Shown here in pieces: positions 8,305 through 17,104 of a stretch of 64,000 nt of DNA (position 1 is its first letter; every line of letters begins with the position of its first letter). The position numbers and the translations under genes are program-made. Source of the DNA: Tenuifilaceae bacterium CYCD (GTDB lineage: Bacteria > Bacteroidota > Bacteroidia > Bacteroidales > Tenuifilaceae); contig AP027304.1 of the NCBI GenBank assembly GCA_036322835.1, positions 2,976,001 through 3,040,000 on the forward strand, written 5' to 3'. The notes below the pieces were generated by a model. The model was not told the origin of the DNA and searched no databases. It saw only the letters and a list, made by a program, of their open reading frames with translations.

Positions 8305-10362
8305 TTACTTCTCAATTCTGATACGGGCATCAACGGCTACCACTTTGTCTTTCGAACCTAGAAGTGGATTTAAGTCCATTTCGAAGATTTCTGGAGCAAC
8401 TGTTACCAGAGCCGATACGCGGCTTACCATTTCGGCGAAAAGATCCTCGTTGACAGGTTCCTGACCACGGGCACCCTTAATGATGCCGTAGCTCTTTAGC
8501 CCTCGAATCATACTCGATGCTTCGTTTGTATCAATTGGGGCTATCCCAGCTTTGACATCCTTCAAAACTTCAATAAAAATTCCTCCTAAACCGCAAAGTA
8601 CCATGTGACCAAATTTATCCTCGCGTTTTGCTCCAACAAATAGTTCAACACCTTTAAGCATAGGCTGAATAAGAATTGCAGTGGTATCTTTAATTTTGAT
8701 CATTCTGTCGAACTCACTTGCGGCTGTCTTTTCATCTTTCACATTGAGTGAAACACCGCCAACATCCGATTTATGAACTGGTCCAACAACCTTCATAACT
8801 ACGGGGAATCCAAGTTTTTTTGCCGATTCAATTGCGTCGGCTTGGGTTGTTACGATAGCTTCGCCAGCACGATGAATACCTGCAGCATCGAGTAAGGCCT
8901 GAACTTGCTCAGGTTGTAAGTAGCCGTTTTCTGCATTATCAATCACCTTACGAATCTTGTTTTCATCAACTTTGGGTAAAGTTGGTTTTTCTGGTGTTGG
9001 CTTTGGAGTGTGATATATTTTTGATAGAGCATTCCCGAATGTAACCTCATCGGGGAAGTTGATACGTCCTTTGGCTATGAAATGGTCAATCTCATCCTTT
9101 ACATTGATAACCGAAGGAAGAATAGGAAATATCGGTTTACGGCACTCCTTCATTTTTTGATCGAGCAAGTCGTAAACATCGTAAACAGGGAATAATCCGG
9201 GACTACCGAATATTACAGCCATTGCGTCGATATGGTCAAAGTCCTTTTCGCAGGCATCAATAATATATCCAAGTTGCTCCGCTGTGCCTGTTGCCAGGAA
9301 ATCAATAGGATTTGCAACCGATGAACCCGCAAATAGTTTTGAGAGTAGCTCTTTGGCTTTTGAACCATCAATTGCAGGAACTTCCAATCCGTTATTCGAT
9401 AATGAGTCGGTAAGCATAACCGCAGGCCCGCCAGCGTGGGTGATAACGGCAATGTTTTTACCCTGTAATTCGGGGTGCATAAAAATTGATGCCACAGTGG
9501 TTAGTTCATCTCTACCCGAGCAACGAACAATCCCTGCTTTGCGGAAAAGTGCATCAACAGCAACATCGCTACTTGCCAAGGCGCCAGTATGGCTCGATGC
9601 AGCGCGGCTACCTGCCGAAGAACTACCTGCTTTAATGGCGGCAATTCTACAGCCCTTTCGAATTAACGATGATGCATGTTTTAGCAGTTTTTTAGGTTTG
9701 TTGATACTTTCAACGTATAGTAATTTTACCTTTGAACTTATTGCTGGATCGAACGATTCGTCTAGGTATTCCAGAACTTCTTCAACTCCCATTTGTGCGC
9801 TGTTTCCAACCGAGTAAACGCTGTTAAAGGTTAGCCCTTTGGTCATGCCCGATTCCATGATAAATACAGCAGTTGCACCCGATCCCGATATGAAATCTAC
9901 ACCTTTGGAATCGAACTTAGGTATTGGAGTTGAGAATACACCTGCAAAGTGAGTATTCATCATACCTATACAGTTTGGGCCAATAAGGCTTCCTCCAACA
10001 CTGTTTATGGTATCAACAATTTGTTGCTCCAGTTTGGCACCTTCTTCGCTCTCCTCGTGAAATCCAGCCGAAAGAATGATGAAACCACGAGTTCCTTTCT
10101 CTTTTGCTAAGATATCAACTGTTTGAGGACAGAATTTTGCTGCAATAGCAAGGATTGCCAAATCAACCTGAGGTAAATCGGCCGCATCGCGGAACGACTT
10201 AATGCCTTGTACCGTATCAAGTTTTGGGTTTACCACGTAAAGTTCGCCTTCGAAATTATGATCGATAAGGTTTTTCAATACTTTACCGCCGGGTTTTTGG
10301 ACATCGTCGGATCCACCAACTACTACAATGCTTTTTGGGTTGAGAAGTTGCTTTGCTATCAT
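8305..10362 (-). CDS. ADP-forming acetate--CoA ligase (fused alpha-beta subunits)
   Basis: The 685-residue protein carries a CoA-binding Rossmann domain (about 1-130, IVVVGGSDD), a succinyl-CoA-synthetase-like domain with the phosphorylated histidine at residue 258 (SSHTGALASSD), and a C-terminal ATP-grasp domain (about 460-685, GFPVVMKVVGPVHKSDVGGV and VGAKREDKFGHMVLCGLGG). The family converts acyl-CoA, ADP and phosphate to acid, CoA and ATP, a substrate-level phosphorylation step common in fermenters. The length is normal for the fused form. Acetate is the usual substrate, but specificity cannot be read from sequence. It is probably the first gene of a unit with the 49-residue membrane protein. 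Confidence 0.9.
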   Translation of the reverse strand: MIAKQLLNPKSIVVVGGSDDVQKPGGKVLKNLIDHNFEGELYVVNPKLDTVQGIKSFRDAADLPQVDLAILAIAAKFCPQTVDILAKEKGTRGFIILSAGFHEESEEGAKLEQQIVDTINSVGGSLIGPNCIGMMNTHFAGVFSTPIPKFDSKGVDFISGSGATAVFIMESGMTKGLTFNSVYSVGNSAQMGVEEVLEYLDESFDPAISSKVKLLYVESINKPKKLLKHASSLIRKGCRIAAIKAGSSSAGSRAASSHTGALASSDVAVDALFRKAGIVRCSGRDELTTVASIFMHPELQGKNIAVITHAGGPAVMLTDSLSNNGLEVPAIDGSKAKELLSKLFAGSSVANPIDFLATGTAEQLGYIIDACEKDFDHIDAMAVIFGSPGLFPVYDVYDLLDQKMKECRKPIFPILPSVINVKDEIDHFIAKGRINFPDEVTFGNALSKIYHTPKPTPEKPTLPKVDENKIRKVIDNAENGYLQPEQVQALLDAAGIHRAGEAIVTTQADAIESAKKLGFPVVMKVVGPVHKSDVGGVSLNVKDEKTAASEFDRMIKIKDTTAILIQPMLKGVELFVGAKREDKFGHMVLCGLGGIFIEVLKDVKAGIAPIDTNEASSMIRGLKSYGIIKGARGQEPVNEDLFAEMVSRVSALVTVAPEIFEMDLNPLLGSKDKVVAVDARIRIEK

Positions 10363-10439
10363 ATTGTTGATTATTTATTTTAAACATTTTCTAAATTCGA
10401 TTGCAAACCTATGGCAATTTAGGGAGAATAACAAGATGA

Positions 10440-10550
10440 GAAAAGTTGTTTTTGGACATAAGCCAATGTGTCAATTTGAAAATTTGACAATGTGATAATT
10501 AGGGAATAAGACAATGAGTGAATAAGTGATAGAAAAGGAGGTTTTAAGTA
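10440..10550. repeat. Low-complexity AATTTGAAAA/GACAATG microrepeat region
   Basis: Alternating units such as GTGTCAATTTGAAAATTTG, GACAATGTGATAATT and AAGACAATGAGTGAATAAG fill this upstream region. A related stretch follows the HAD gene at 33268-33310. I see no gene here. Confidence 0.5.
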
Positions 10551-10563
10551 AGTAGAAAACCTA

Positions 10564-10779
10564 ATGCGGGTTTGGATTTGGTTATCTTTTCGGATTGTTG
10601 ATTTTGATCGGGACTTGACGAGTGTTGAAGATAACAGAGATTTGGATACCTTTATTATAAAGATTAGGGAACAATTAAAAAATTCGATTGTAACTTTTAA
10701 CGATAAAGACAGATTGCTTTATAGTGACTTGCAGGCAAAATTCGACACATTAATATCTATTAAATCACCAAGTTTTTGA
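10564..10779 (+). CDS. Possible 71-residue hypothetical protein (weak)
   Basis: A short open frame encodes an acidic and basic helical peptide (FDRDLTSVEDNRDLDTF, then IIKIREQLKNSIVTF). It starts at an ATG with no evident ribosome-binding site and sits in AT-rich DNA next to a low-complexity repeat. I do not recognise a family. It could be a gene remnant or chance. The 306 bp after it (10780-11085) are AT-rich and contain no gene I can support. Confidence 0.2.
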   Translation: MRVWIWLSFRIVDFDRDLTSVEDNRDLDTFIIKIREQLKNSIVTFNDKDRLLYSDLQAKFDTLISIKSPSF

Positions 10780-11085
10780 ATTCAATTCTAGTTTTCTTGT
10801 GCTTTAATATTTCCCACAACATGGTCTGGTTTGATTCAACAAGTTGTTTTTAGGCAAGAGACTTGACTTTTCGATCCTCCTCATTTTACTTTGTAAAATA
10901 GTTGTCTCAATTTTACTAAATGCTTTTTCAACTTGAAGGCAATCGTAGGTTAAAATTTAAAAAATAGTTTTTTAATTGTTGTTTAAAATTCATATATTTA
11001 TTTAACTTTTTGATATAAGCATTTAATAATTAATTACTTTATGCTTTATTAAGTATAAGATTTACAAATTAATAATAACTAAACT

Positions 11086-12342
11086 ATGAGAAATCTAATT
11101 TTTATTTATCCCATATTTATAATAGGATTTTTATTTAGTATACTTAAAACAGAAACAGCATTTGCTCAGAATAAAGCAAAGCATTACTTTAAAATGGATT
11201 ATGTGAAAGATATGGTTTTTATTGGAGATAAGACTGTTAAGGAACCCTTCTATATTTCCACTAAACCAATTACCAATAGAGATTATATACTTTTTTTGAT
11301 ATGGATTACAAAAACATATGTTGATTATACTGATTACTATGTGGATGCTCTCCCTGGACTTAGTGATTCGATTAAACGTTGCTTTAACGATAGGCTGTAC
11401 CTTTTGTTTGAATATGAATATGCCTTTGATATATATTTACAGAAGGCTGAACCATATGTGGCAGATTATATTTTTAACACAGAGTATTTAGATTATCCTA
11501 TTATTGGAATAACTTGGGAGCAAGCGAATATGTTTACACGCTGGTTATCAGATAGGTATAATGAAAACAGTTTGTTTACTAATAAGGTATTGGAATTTGA
11601 AGATTATTATAAGAATGAGGATTCGTTTTCAACAGAATCATATCTTTTTGATAATTATGTTGGGAGGCTCAATGTGAATTGTTCAGATTATGATTACCTT
11701 AATCTATATGAGAGAATTAAAAAATTAAAAAAAATTATTAGGCCTACATTCCACATAGCAACATCATATGAACTAGAAGCTTTGAACAGATATTTTGATA
11801 ATAAAAAGATGGATGTTGATTTTGGAAGAATGAAAAATTATAAAGAGTGTTCGTTTGAATTCCTAGATATTTACTATAATCATTATTTAACATACGACAA
11901 CAAACAAAATCTAATATTAAATAAATATTTTGTTTCTGAAGAGGGTGGTTATAATTTAACCAACAATAAAACAACTAAGTTCGTATATCCTGAAAAGTAT
12001 TCTGAATGGTGCTTAGATTCATATCTAACAAAGCAAGCGGATAATTTAGCAAGCATATATAATGGTTATGGCTTCATTGATCATTCATTTAAAAAACTTG
12101 TTCAACAAAGAGAGGATGATGTTATTCAAAGAAAAGATTCTATAGGAATATTTCCGTATATAGTTATCGGAGATAAGGATGATGAACTTTTTAATGTTTT
12201 AAAAACCTCTGTTTTTAATCCTAAAAGTGCCAATATCGTTAAACCTTTTATTTATGATCATAACAAAAACATGATTATCAATAAAGATGGAGATATATTT
12301 ACTACCTTTAGAGTAGCGGTTAACGCAATTAAGAAGCAATAG
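11086..12342 (+). CDS. Secreted SUMF1/FGE-sulfatase-like protein, divergent
   Basis: The 418-residue protein has a signal peptide that ends near TAFAQ. It keeps the order of motifs of the formylglycine-generating-enzyme fold used by GldJ/GldK-type proteins: PFYISTKPITNRDYILFLIW (about 53-72), YPIIGITWEQANMFTRWLSD (about 145-164), PTFHIATSYELEAL, YSEWCLDSY, and a C-terminal TTFRVAVN resembling the usual GFRxA ending. The matches are partial and many spacers are unusual, so this is probably a structural, non-enzymatic member. The gene is very AT-rich and precedes the N-formylglutamate amidohydrolase gene by 26 bp. The fold call is inference from motifs; the function is unknown. Confidence 0.5.
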   Translation: MRNLIFIYPIFIIGFLFSILKTETAFAQNKAKHYFKMDYVKDMVFIGDKTVKEPFYISTKPITNRDYILFLIWITKTYVDYTDYYVDALPGLSDSIKRCFNDRLYLLFEYEYAFDIYLQKAEPYVADYIFNTEYLDYPIIGITWEQANMFTRWLSDRYNENSLFTNKVLEFEDYYKNEDSFSTESYLFDNYVGRLNVNCSDYDYLNLYERIKKLKKIIRPTFHIATSYELEALNRYFDNKKMDVDFGRMKNYKECSFEFLDIYYNHYLTYDNKQNLILNKYFVSEEGGYNLTNNKTTKFVYPEKYSEWCLDSYLTKQADNLASIYNGYGFIDHSFKKLVQQREDDVIQRKDSIGIFPYIVIGDKDDELFNVLKTSVFNPKSANIVKPFIYDHNKNMIINKDGDIFTTFRVAVNAIKKQ

Positions 12343-12368
12343 ATCTGATTTAAATCTATAAATATAAT

Positions 12369-13118
12369 TTGCAGCCTATAATTCTTCATATTCCGCATTC
12401 ATCCATATCAATACCTAACTATAATGGTTATGTAGATAATGTTGAACTCATTGATAATGAGGTGGAGTTGCTGACGGATTGGTACACCCATGAATTGTTT
12501 TATTCCGAGAATGACATTACAGTAAAAGCAGATTTCTCAAGAATTTTCTGCGATGTGGAACGTTTTGCTGATGACGAACAAGAGTTAATGGCTAGATACG
12601 GAATGGGAGTACTTTATGAAAAAACAGATAGTGGAAAATTTTTAAGGGCTATTACCCCAGATTTAAGGGGCGAGATTCTTAGCAAATATTATTGGCCTCA
12701 TCATAACAGGTTAGAAAATGCAGTAGAGGATCAGCTGCAGCATTATGGCAAATCATTAATAGTAGATTGCCATTCGTTTTCCGATATTCCATTTCAGCGT
12801 GATTTAAACCAACAGTCCAACAGACCTCACATAAACATAGGAACGGATAGTTTTCATACTCCAAAGCATTTGGTTGATTTTACTGTGGATTTTTTTGAGA
12901 GACATAAACTTACAGTTGGCATTAATTGGCCTTATAGCGGTACAATGGTTCCTTTAAAATATTACCAAAAGGATAGCAGAGTTAATTCAATAATGATTGA
13001 GGTTAATAGAAAACTTTACTTGACGAACGGTTCAAATCAAAAATCGGAGGATTTTAGTTTGGTTAAAAAGTTACTTAGTGTATATTTCTTTCAGAGAATA
13101 AAGATGCTGAGCAGATAG
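12369..13118 (+). CDS. N-formylglutamate amidohydrolase family protein
   Basis: The 249-residue protein has ILHIPHSS at its N-terminus, FSRIFCDVERF (about 58-68), KSLIVDCHSF (about 128-137), PHINIGTDSFH (about 152-162) and INWPYSGTMVPLKYY (about 182-196). These match the FGase family, zinc enzymes that hydrolyse N-formylglutamate or related N-acyl amino acids. The conserved motif starts at residue 4, and there is a stop in this frame at 12351-12353 with no ATG in between, so initiation from the TTG at 12369 is the best reading. Histidine-catabolism genes are not adjacent, so the physiological substrate is uncertain. Confidence 0.8.
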   Translation: MQPIILHIPHSSISIPNYNGYVDNVELIDNEVELLTDWYTHELFYSENDITVKADFSRIFCDVERFADDEQELMARYGMGVLYEKTDSGKFLRAITPDLRGEILSKYYWPHHNRLENAVEDQLQHYGKSLIVDCHSFSDIPFQRDLNQQSNRPHINIGTDSFHTPKHLVDFTVDFFERHKLTVGINWPYSGTMVPLKYYQKDSRVNSIMIEVNRKLYLTNGSNQKSEDFSLVKKLLSVYFFQRIKMLSR

Positions 13119-13220
13119 TTGTGGTGAATTTGTCTAAATGTTATGTTATTAAGACTATATGGTGCTTTTAAAATCATAAATATTGATTTTGATAATAAAT
13201 GATGGAAAAATACAATAAGG

Positions 13221-13841
13221 TTAGAACTTATTATTTACAAGCAACTCTTGAGATTTATCTTGCAATTTTTCAAAATTATAGGATCTGTATATTATACTGA
13301 ATTTAGGATATCTAAATTCACGACCCTCTACATGCATAGTTTCACCTTTTATTAATAAATAAATTCTAGTTGTTTCTGTTAGCCAACTGTAAAGTATGCT
13401 ATTGACATCACCTGTAACAAAAAGTAAACTCATACCTTCATTTTTATTATAAGAATTGTCTAAAAAACTTTTTGATTCAGAATCTTTAGAATCCCAATTC
13501 ACCTCTATAGGTTCATTGTATTTTTTTTTGAGGAGTTCTAAATATTTTATCATCTCATCGTAAGGTTTTTCGAATGTAGATGATAGTTTCATATAATAAG
13601 TTATTGAGGAAAGTGAATCACATAAAAATTGATACCAAACTTGTAATGTGTCACCAAACATATAATCTTTGTATACTAGAACAATATTATTTTGATTAGC
13701 CTCAAGTCTTTTAAATAATTCTAATGATTCTATGTTTTTAACTTCATTTTCACTCATACCCCAAGAAGTGTTTCTTAGGTTTTGAGAATGACCCTCGTTT
13801 GTGAGTAATATTATTAACCAAAAAGCAATTATGTATTTCAT
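13221..13841 (-). CDS. Secreted hypothetical protein with N-terminal WGMS motif
   Basis: The 206-residue protein has a signal peptide (MKYIIAFWLIILLTNEGHSQ). The mature N-terminus reads LRNTSWGMSENEVKNIE, a pattern I associate with small exported Bacteroidota proteins of unknown function that begin with an FR..xWGMSxxEV segment. The rest is a mix of predicted strands and charged helices with no catalytic motif I can recognise. The gene is very AT-rich and has neighbours of the same kind. Confidence 0.6.
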   Translation of the reverse strand: MKYIIAFWLIILLTNEGHSQNLRNTSWGMSENEVKNIESLELFKRLEANQNNIVLVYKDYMFGDTLQVWYQFLCDSLSSITYYMKLSSTFEKPYDEMIKYLELLKKKYNEPIEVNWDSKDSESKSFLDNSYNKNEGMSLLFVTGDVNSILYSWLTETTRIYLLIKGETMHVEGREFRYPKFSIIYRSYNFEKLQDKSQELLVNNKF

Positions 13842-14206
13842 TATCTTAAATTTTGTTTGAAACCCTGCGATTCTATTGCAGTTACTTTTAGTTTCTATAT
13901 ATTTTAATCTTTTTCTGAATTAGTCTTCTTCTGGTTTGTCTTTCTTTTGTGAATTTCATTCACAAAAGAAACCTATGGTTTTCAATCCATAGTGGTTTAG
14001 TTAATTTATAATTATCAAATAATTGATTAAATGGAAAATAAAATTAAAAATAGAATTAAAAATAGAATATTAATTCAATACCATAAAATCTTAAATTACT
14101 TTTTTATCAACAGTTAGTTGAAAGTCTCTACTTAACTTACTGTTGGTATTGAGTTTAAGGATGCTTTTCTGAAGTTTTTCAGATTAATAATGAAGTAGCC
14201 AGTGAG
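13842..14206. other. 365-bp gene-free AT-rich region with hairpins and a tandem repeat
   Basis: The region holds a perfect 14-bp inverted repeat at 13941-13971, an adjacent imperfect hairpin built from CCTATGG and CCATAGTGG (13972-13993), a short tandem repeat of AAAATTAAAAATAGAATT (about 14036-14070) and a small TCTGAA/TTCAGA hairpin near 14168-14183. I see no open frame worth calling. The hairpins lie between two minus-strand secreted-protein genes. Confidence 0.6.
13941..13971. repeat. Perfect 14-bp inverted repeat with TTC loop
   Basis: TTTCTTTTGTGAAT (13941-13954) and ATTCACAAAAGAAA (13958-13971) are exact reverse complements separated by three bases. There is no T-run immediately after either side, so it is not a standard terminator. 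Confidence 0.8.
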
Positions 14207-14578
14207 TTACTTTATTTCTTTGGTGTCAAATATTAAAAATGCAATTCTTCCTTGTTTATTAGTTATTCGTAAGAATGAAGTTTTACCCTCCGATATGCTG
14301 TAAATGTACTCCACCTTAAAGTCATCCTCGTACACGTAGAACTTCTTCCTGTGAAATTCCCTGTAGTTCTTAGGAACATTAAGAACCTTAGTAGTGCTAT
14401 CGTGAAACGTAAGAACAATGCTACTGTCCCTAAAGTCAATTTGAGTTTTTGCACATCCAGGTATCCCGTAATTTGCATTACTGCTACCGTAAGTGTAGGT
14501 TATCACTTGACCCACCTCAAACTTCTGCCCAAACAGAACAGAAGGTACGAACATTAAGATGAATAGAATAGTTTTCAT
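14207..14578 (-). CDS. Small secreted hypothetical protein
   Basis: The 123-residue protein has a clear signal peptide (MKTILFILMFVPSVLFG, followed by QKF). The mature part is predicted to be mostly beta strand (GQVITYTYGSS, then SSIVLTFHDSTTKVLNVP) and holds one cysteine. I do not recognise a family. It is probably exported to the periplasm or surface. It is on the same strand as the other small secreted protein, 365 bp away, so they may not be co-transcribed. Confidence 0.55.
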   Translation of the reverse strand: MKTILFILMFVPSVLFGQKFEVGQVITYTYGSSNANYGIPGCAKTQIDFRDSSIVLTFHDSTTKVLNVPKNYREFHRKKFYVYEDDFKVEYIYSISEGKTSFLRITNKQGRIAFLIFDTKEIK

Positions 14579-14828
14579 AGTAAAACATCTTATAATTTGT
14601 TGCTTTTAATGTGGTACACAAAACGTATTGATAAATTTAGGTGTTTTATATGTTTGATATATACGAATTTACCAATAATTTGTTTGATATTCTTTTATGT
14701 TATGAATTATTTTGTGAATAAAAAAAGAGTTGAAGTAAGTAACCTGTCCTTATAACCAATTAAACACTTATTAACTCAACAACAGTAAGCTAATAGCTCT
14801 TAAGCCAATCAACATCAACAAAAAATAA

Positions 14829-14836
14829 TATCTTTG
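14829..14836 (+). promoter_or_regulatory. Candidate -7 box for surE
   Basis: TATCTTTG matches the Bacteroidota TAnnTTTG -7 element. It lies 28 bp before the surE ATG. I see no TTG at the expected -33 position. Confidence 0.45.
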
Positions 14837-14863
14837 CAGACTATCATATTTAATAGAGGTAAA

Positions 14864-15685
14864 ATGTTTGAGGATAAAGGGGAGAAACGTAGACCTGTAA
14901 TATTGGTTTCGAATGACGATGGCTATAAAGCAAAGGGAATAGAGGCTTTAATTGAAATGGTAAAGCCTTTTGGACGCGTAGTGGTGGTTGCCCCAGAGGA
15001 AGGAAATTCTGGGATGTCGCATGCTATCACTATTAAAACTCCATTAAGGATGAAGCATCGCAAACGCACCGATGATGTTGAAATGTATAGCGTTAACGGA
15101 ACACCTGTTGATTGCGTGAAGTTGGCGATGAACCAAATTTTTAAAACTCCTCCCGATCTGATGGTATCGGGAATTAATCATGGCTCCAATTCTTCCATCA
15201 GTATTGTGTATAGTGGAACAATGGCTGCCGCCATTGAGGGATGCTTGTATGGCTTACCATCAATAGGCTTTTCGTTGCTCGATTATGCCGAGTCTCCCGA
15301 TTTTAGCGCCTCGGTTAAATTTGGAAGGATTGTTGTACAGAACGTTTTAGATAATGGCTTATCCAGCGGATGTTGCCTTAATGTGAATATTCCAGTTTTG
15401 CCTGCCGATCAGATTAAGGGAATGAAGTTGGTTCGCCAGAATAAGGGGACTTGGCGAGAAGAATTTGAAAAACGGACCGATCCTCGTGGCGTTGACTATT
15501 TTTGGCTAACAGGCTACTTCCATAACGAAGAGCCCGAATCGACTGATACTGACGAATGGGCATTGGCGAATGGTTATATTTCGGTAGTTCCTATCCATGT
15601 TGATTTAACTAGTTACAGTGAGATTGAACGTATGAAATCATGGAATTTTGATATAAATAAGAATCATGAAACAAGGAAAATTTAA
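14864..15685 (+). CDS. surE: 5'/3'-nucleotidase SurE
   Basis: The 273-residue protein has the SurE motifs: NDDG near the N-terminus (metal site), NSGMSHAIT, SGINHGSN and YSGTMAAAIEG. The enzyme removes phosphate from nucleoside monophosphates and is linked to stationary-phase survival. An AGAGGT ribosome-binding site lies just ahead of the ATG at 14864. The frame could be extended to a TTG at 14834, but that codon is part of the -7 promoter box, so the ATG is chosen. The last 20 bp overlap the next gene, and surE begins a run leading to lpxB. Confidence 0.93.
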   Translation: MFEDKGEKRRPVILVSNDDGYKAKGIEALIEMVKPFGRVVVVAPEEGNSGMSHAITIKTPLRMKHRKRTDDVEMYSVNGTPVDCVKLAMNQIFKTPPDLMVSGINHGSNSSISIVYSGTMAAAIEGCLYGLPSIGFSLLDYAESPDFSASVKFGRIVVQNVLDNGLSSGCCLNVNIPVLPADQIKGMKLVRQNKGTWREEFEKRTDPRGVDYFWLTGYFHNEEPESTDTDEWALANGYISVVPIHVDLTSYSEIERMKSWNFDINKNHETRKI

Positions 15686-15959
15686 TGCTCTGGCAATAGG
15701 ATTCATTAGTGGCCTTTTACTCCCAGTTTTGACCTTATTTGTGATTTATTTTTCGGTTTATTCAGGTAAAAGTTTTATGGCTTTTATTGAGATTAGTTGG
15801 ATTCAAAAGAGTTTGTCGAGGATTTTATCATTGTCGATGCTCCCTAACCTTGGCCTGTTTTTTATTTTTATCTGGACCAATAAGTTAAAATCGGCTCAGG
15901 GTGTTTTGGGTACAACTATAATTTTAGCCTTTATTATCATTATCCTTCGATTTGTTTAA
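15666..15959 (+). CDS. Small membrane protein between surE and lpxB
   Basis: The 97-residue protein has three hydrophobic segments: about 10-31 (ALAIGFISGLLLPVLTLFVI), 55-70 and 78-96. Its ATG lies inside the 3' end of surE (20-bp overlap), and lpxB follows 11 bp after its stop, so the three genes are almost certainly co-transcribed and the overlap suggests translational coupling. I do not know a function. The placement suggests an envelope-related role, but that is inference. Confidence 0.75.
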   Translation: MKQGKFNALAIGFISGLLLPVLTLFVIYFSVYSGKSFMAFIEISWIQKSLSRILSLSMLPNLGLFFIFIWTNKLKSAQGVLGTTIILAFIIIILRFV

Positions 15960-15970
15960 AGTATTTAGAT

Positions 15971-17092
15971 ATGCGCTATTATATCATTGCTGGTGAAGCC
16001 TCTGGCGATTTGCATGCTTCGAATCTGATGAAAGGGATCAAGGAGAAAGACCCTGATGCCGACTTTCGTTACTTTGGTGGCGATTTAATGCAGGAGCAAG
16101 GTGGAATTCTTGTAAAGCATTATCGCGATATGGCCTTTATGGGATTTTTGGAGGTTCTCCTAAATCTCCGAACCATTTCAGCAAATATGAAACTTTGCAA
16201 GATTGATATACGCGAGTATAATCCCGATGTGCTTATTCTTGTCGATTATCCTGGATTTAACCTGCGTATGGCAAGGTATGCCAAACGGTTGGGTATTAAG
16301 GTTTTTTACTATATAGCACCAAAGGTTTGGGCGTGGAAAGAGGGGCGAGTTAAAATACTAAAGCAGTTTGTCGATAAACTTTTTATCATATTTCCTTTTG
16401 AAATAGAGTATTTCAGAAAGCATGGAATTGAACCAATCTATGAGGGTAATCCATCGCCCGATGCAATTGAGATGAAGATAAAGGAGTGTCCTTCGTTCGA
16501 TATTTTTGTGACAAAGAACGGTTTAAGCGATAAGCCTATTATAGCGTTAGTAGCAGGAAGTCGTAAGCAGGAAATTCGTTATAATTTGCCAGTAATGCTT
16601 GAAATGATTGATCGTTTCCCCGATTATCAATTTGTTATTGCAGGAGCCCCGTCGCTTTCGGAAAGTGTTTACAAGCCTTACATCAAGGACAAAAATGTAA
16701 AGTTGGTTTTTGGACAAACATATCAACTTTTAAACTGTTCCACATTGGCATTCGTAACATCTGGAACCGCAACCCTAGAGTCTGCGTTAATTAATGTTCC
16801 TCAGGTTGTATGCTATAAGGGCAACTTCTTTTCGATGGTAATTGCCTGGATGGTTATTAAGGTGAAATACATTTCGTTAGTAAATCTTAACATGGAAAAG
16901 GAAGTTGTTCGAGAGCTTAAACAGTACGATTTAACTTCAGAAACTCTATATAAGGAGGCTGTTAAATTGTTGCCCGGAACAAAAGAGCGAAGCGCGATGC
17001 TCGATAATTATGCTAAATTGCGACAAAAGTTGGGCGAAACTGGAACGTCAAGAAGGGTAGGAGCCAGAATGGTTGAACTAATCACAAAGTAA
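15971..17092 (+). CDS. lpxB: Lipid-A-disaccharide synthase LpxB
   Basis: The 373-residue protein starts MRYYIIAGEASGDLHAS, the LpxB signature, and contains LILVDYPGFNLRMARYAK, YYIAPKVWAWKEGR, EGNPSPD (in place of the usual EGNPL.D), LVAGSRKQEI and SGTATLESAL. LpxB is the GT19 glycosyltransferase that joins UDP-2,3-diacylglucosamine and lipid X to make the lipid A disaccharide at the inner membrane. Length is normal. It follows surE and the small membrane protein, an arrangement I have seen in other Bacteroidota. Confidence 0.95.
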   Translation: MRYYIIAGEASGDLHASNLMKGIKEKDPDADFRYFGGDLMQEQGGILVKHYRDMAFMGFLEVLLNLRTISANMKLCKIDIREYNPDVLILVDYPGFNLRMARYAKRLGIKVFYYIAPKVWAWKEGRVKILKQFVDKLFIIFPFEIEYFRKHGIEPIYEGNPSPDAIEMKIKECPSFDIFVTKNGLSDKPIIALVAGSRKQEIRYNLPVMLEMIDRFPDYQFVIAGAPSLSESVYKPYIKDKNVKLVFGQTYQLLNCSTLAFVTSGTATLESALINVPQVVCYKGNFFSMVIAWMVIKVKYISLVNLNMEKEVVRELKQYDLTSETLYKEAVKLLPGTKERSAMLDNYAKLRQKLGETGTSRRVGARMVELITK

Positions 17093-17104
17093 ACATAGTT
17101 GCCT

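Noticed and set aside
14834-14863. TTG start for SurE
   Set aside because: The TTG belongs to the -7 promoter box, and the ATG at 14864 has an AGAGGT ribosome-binding site.
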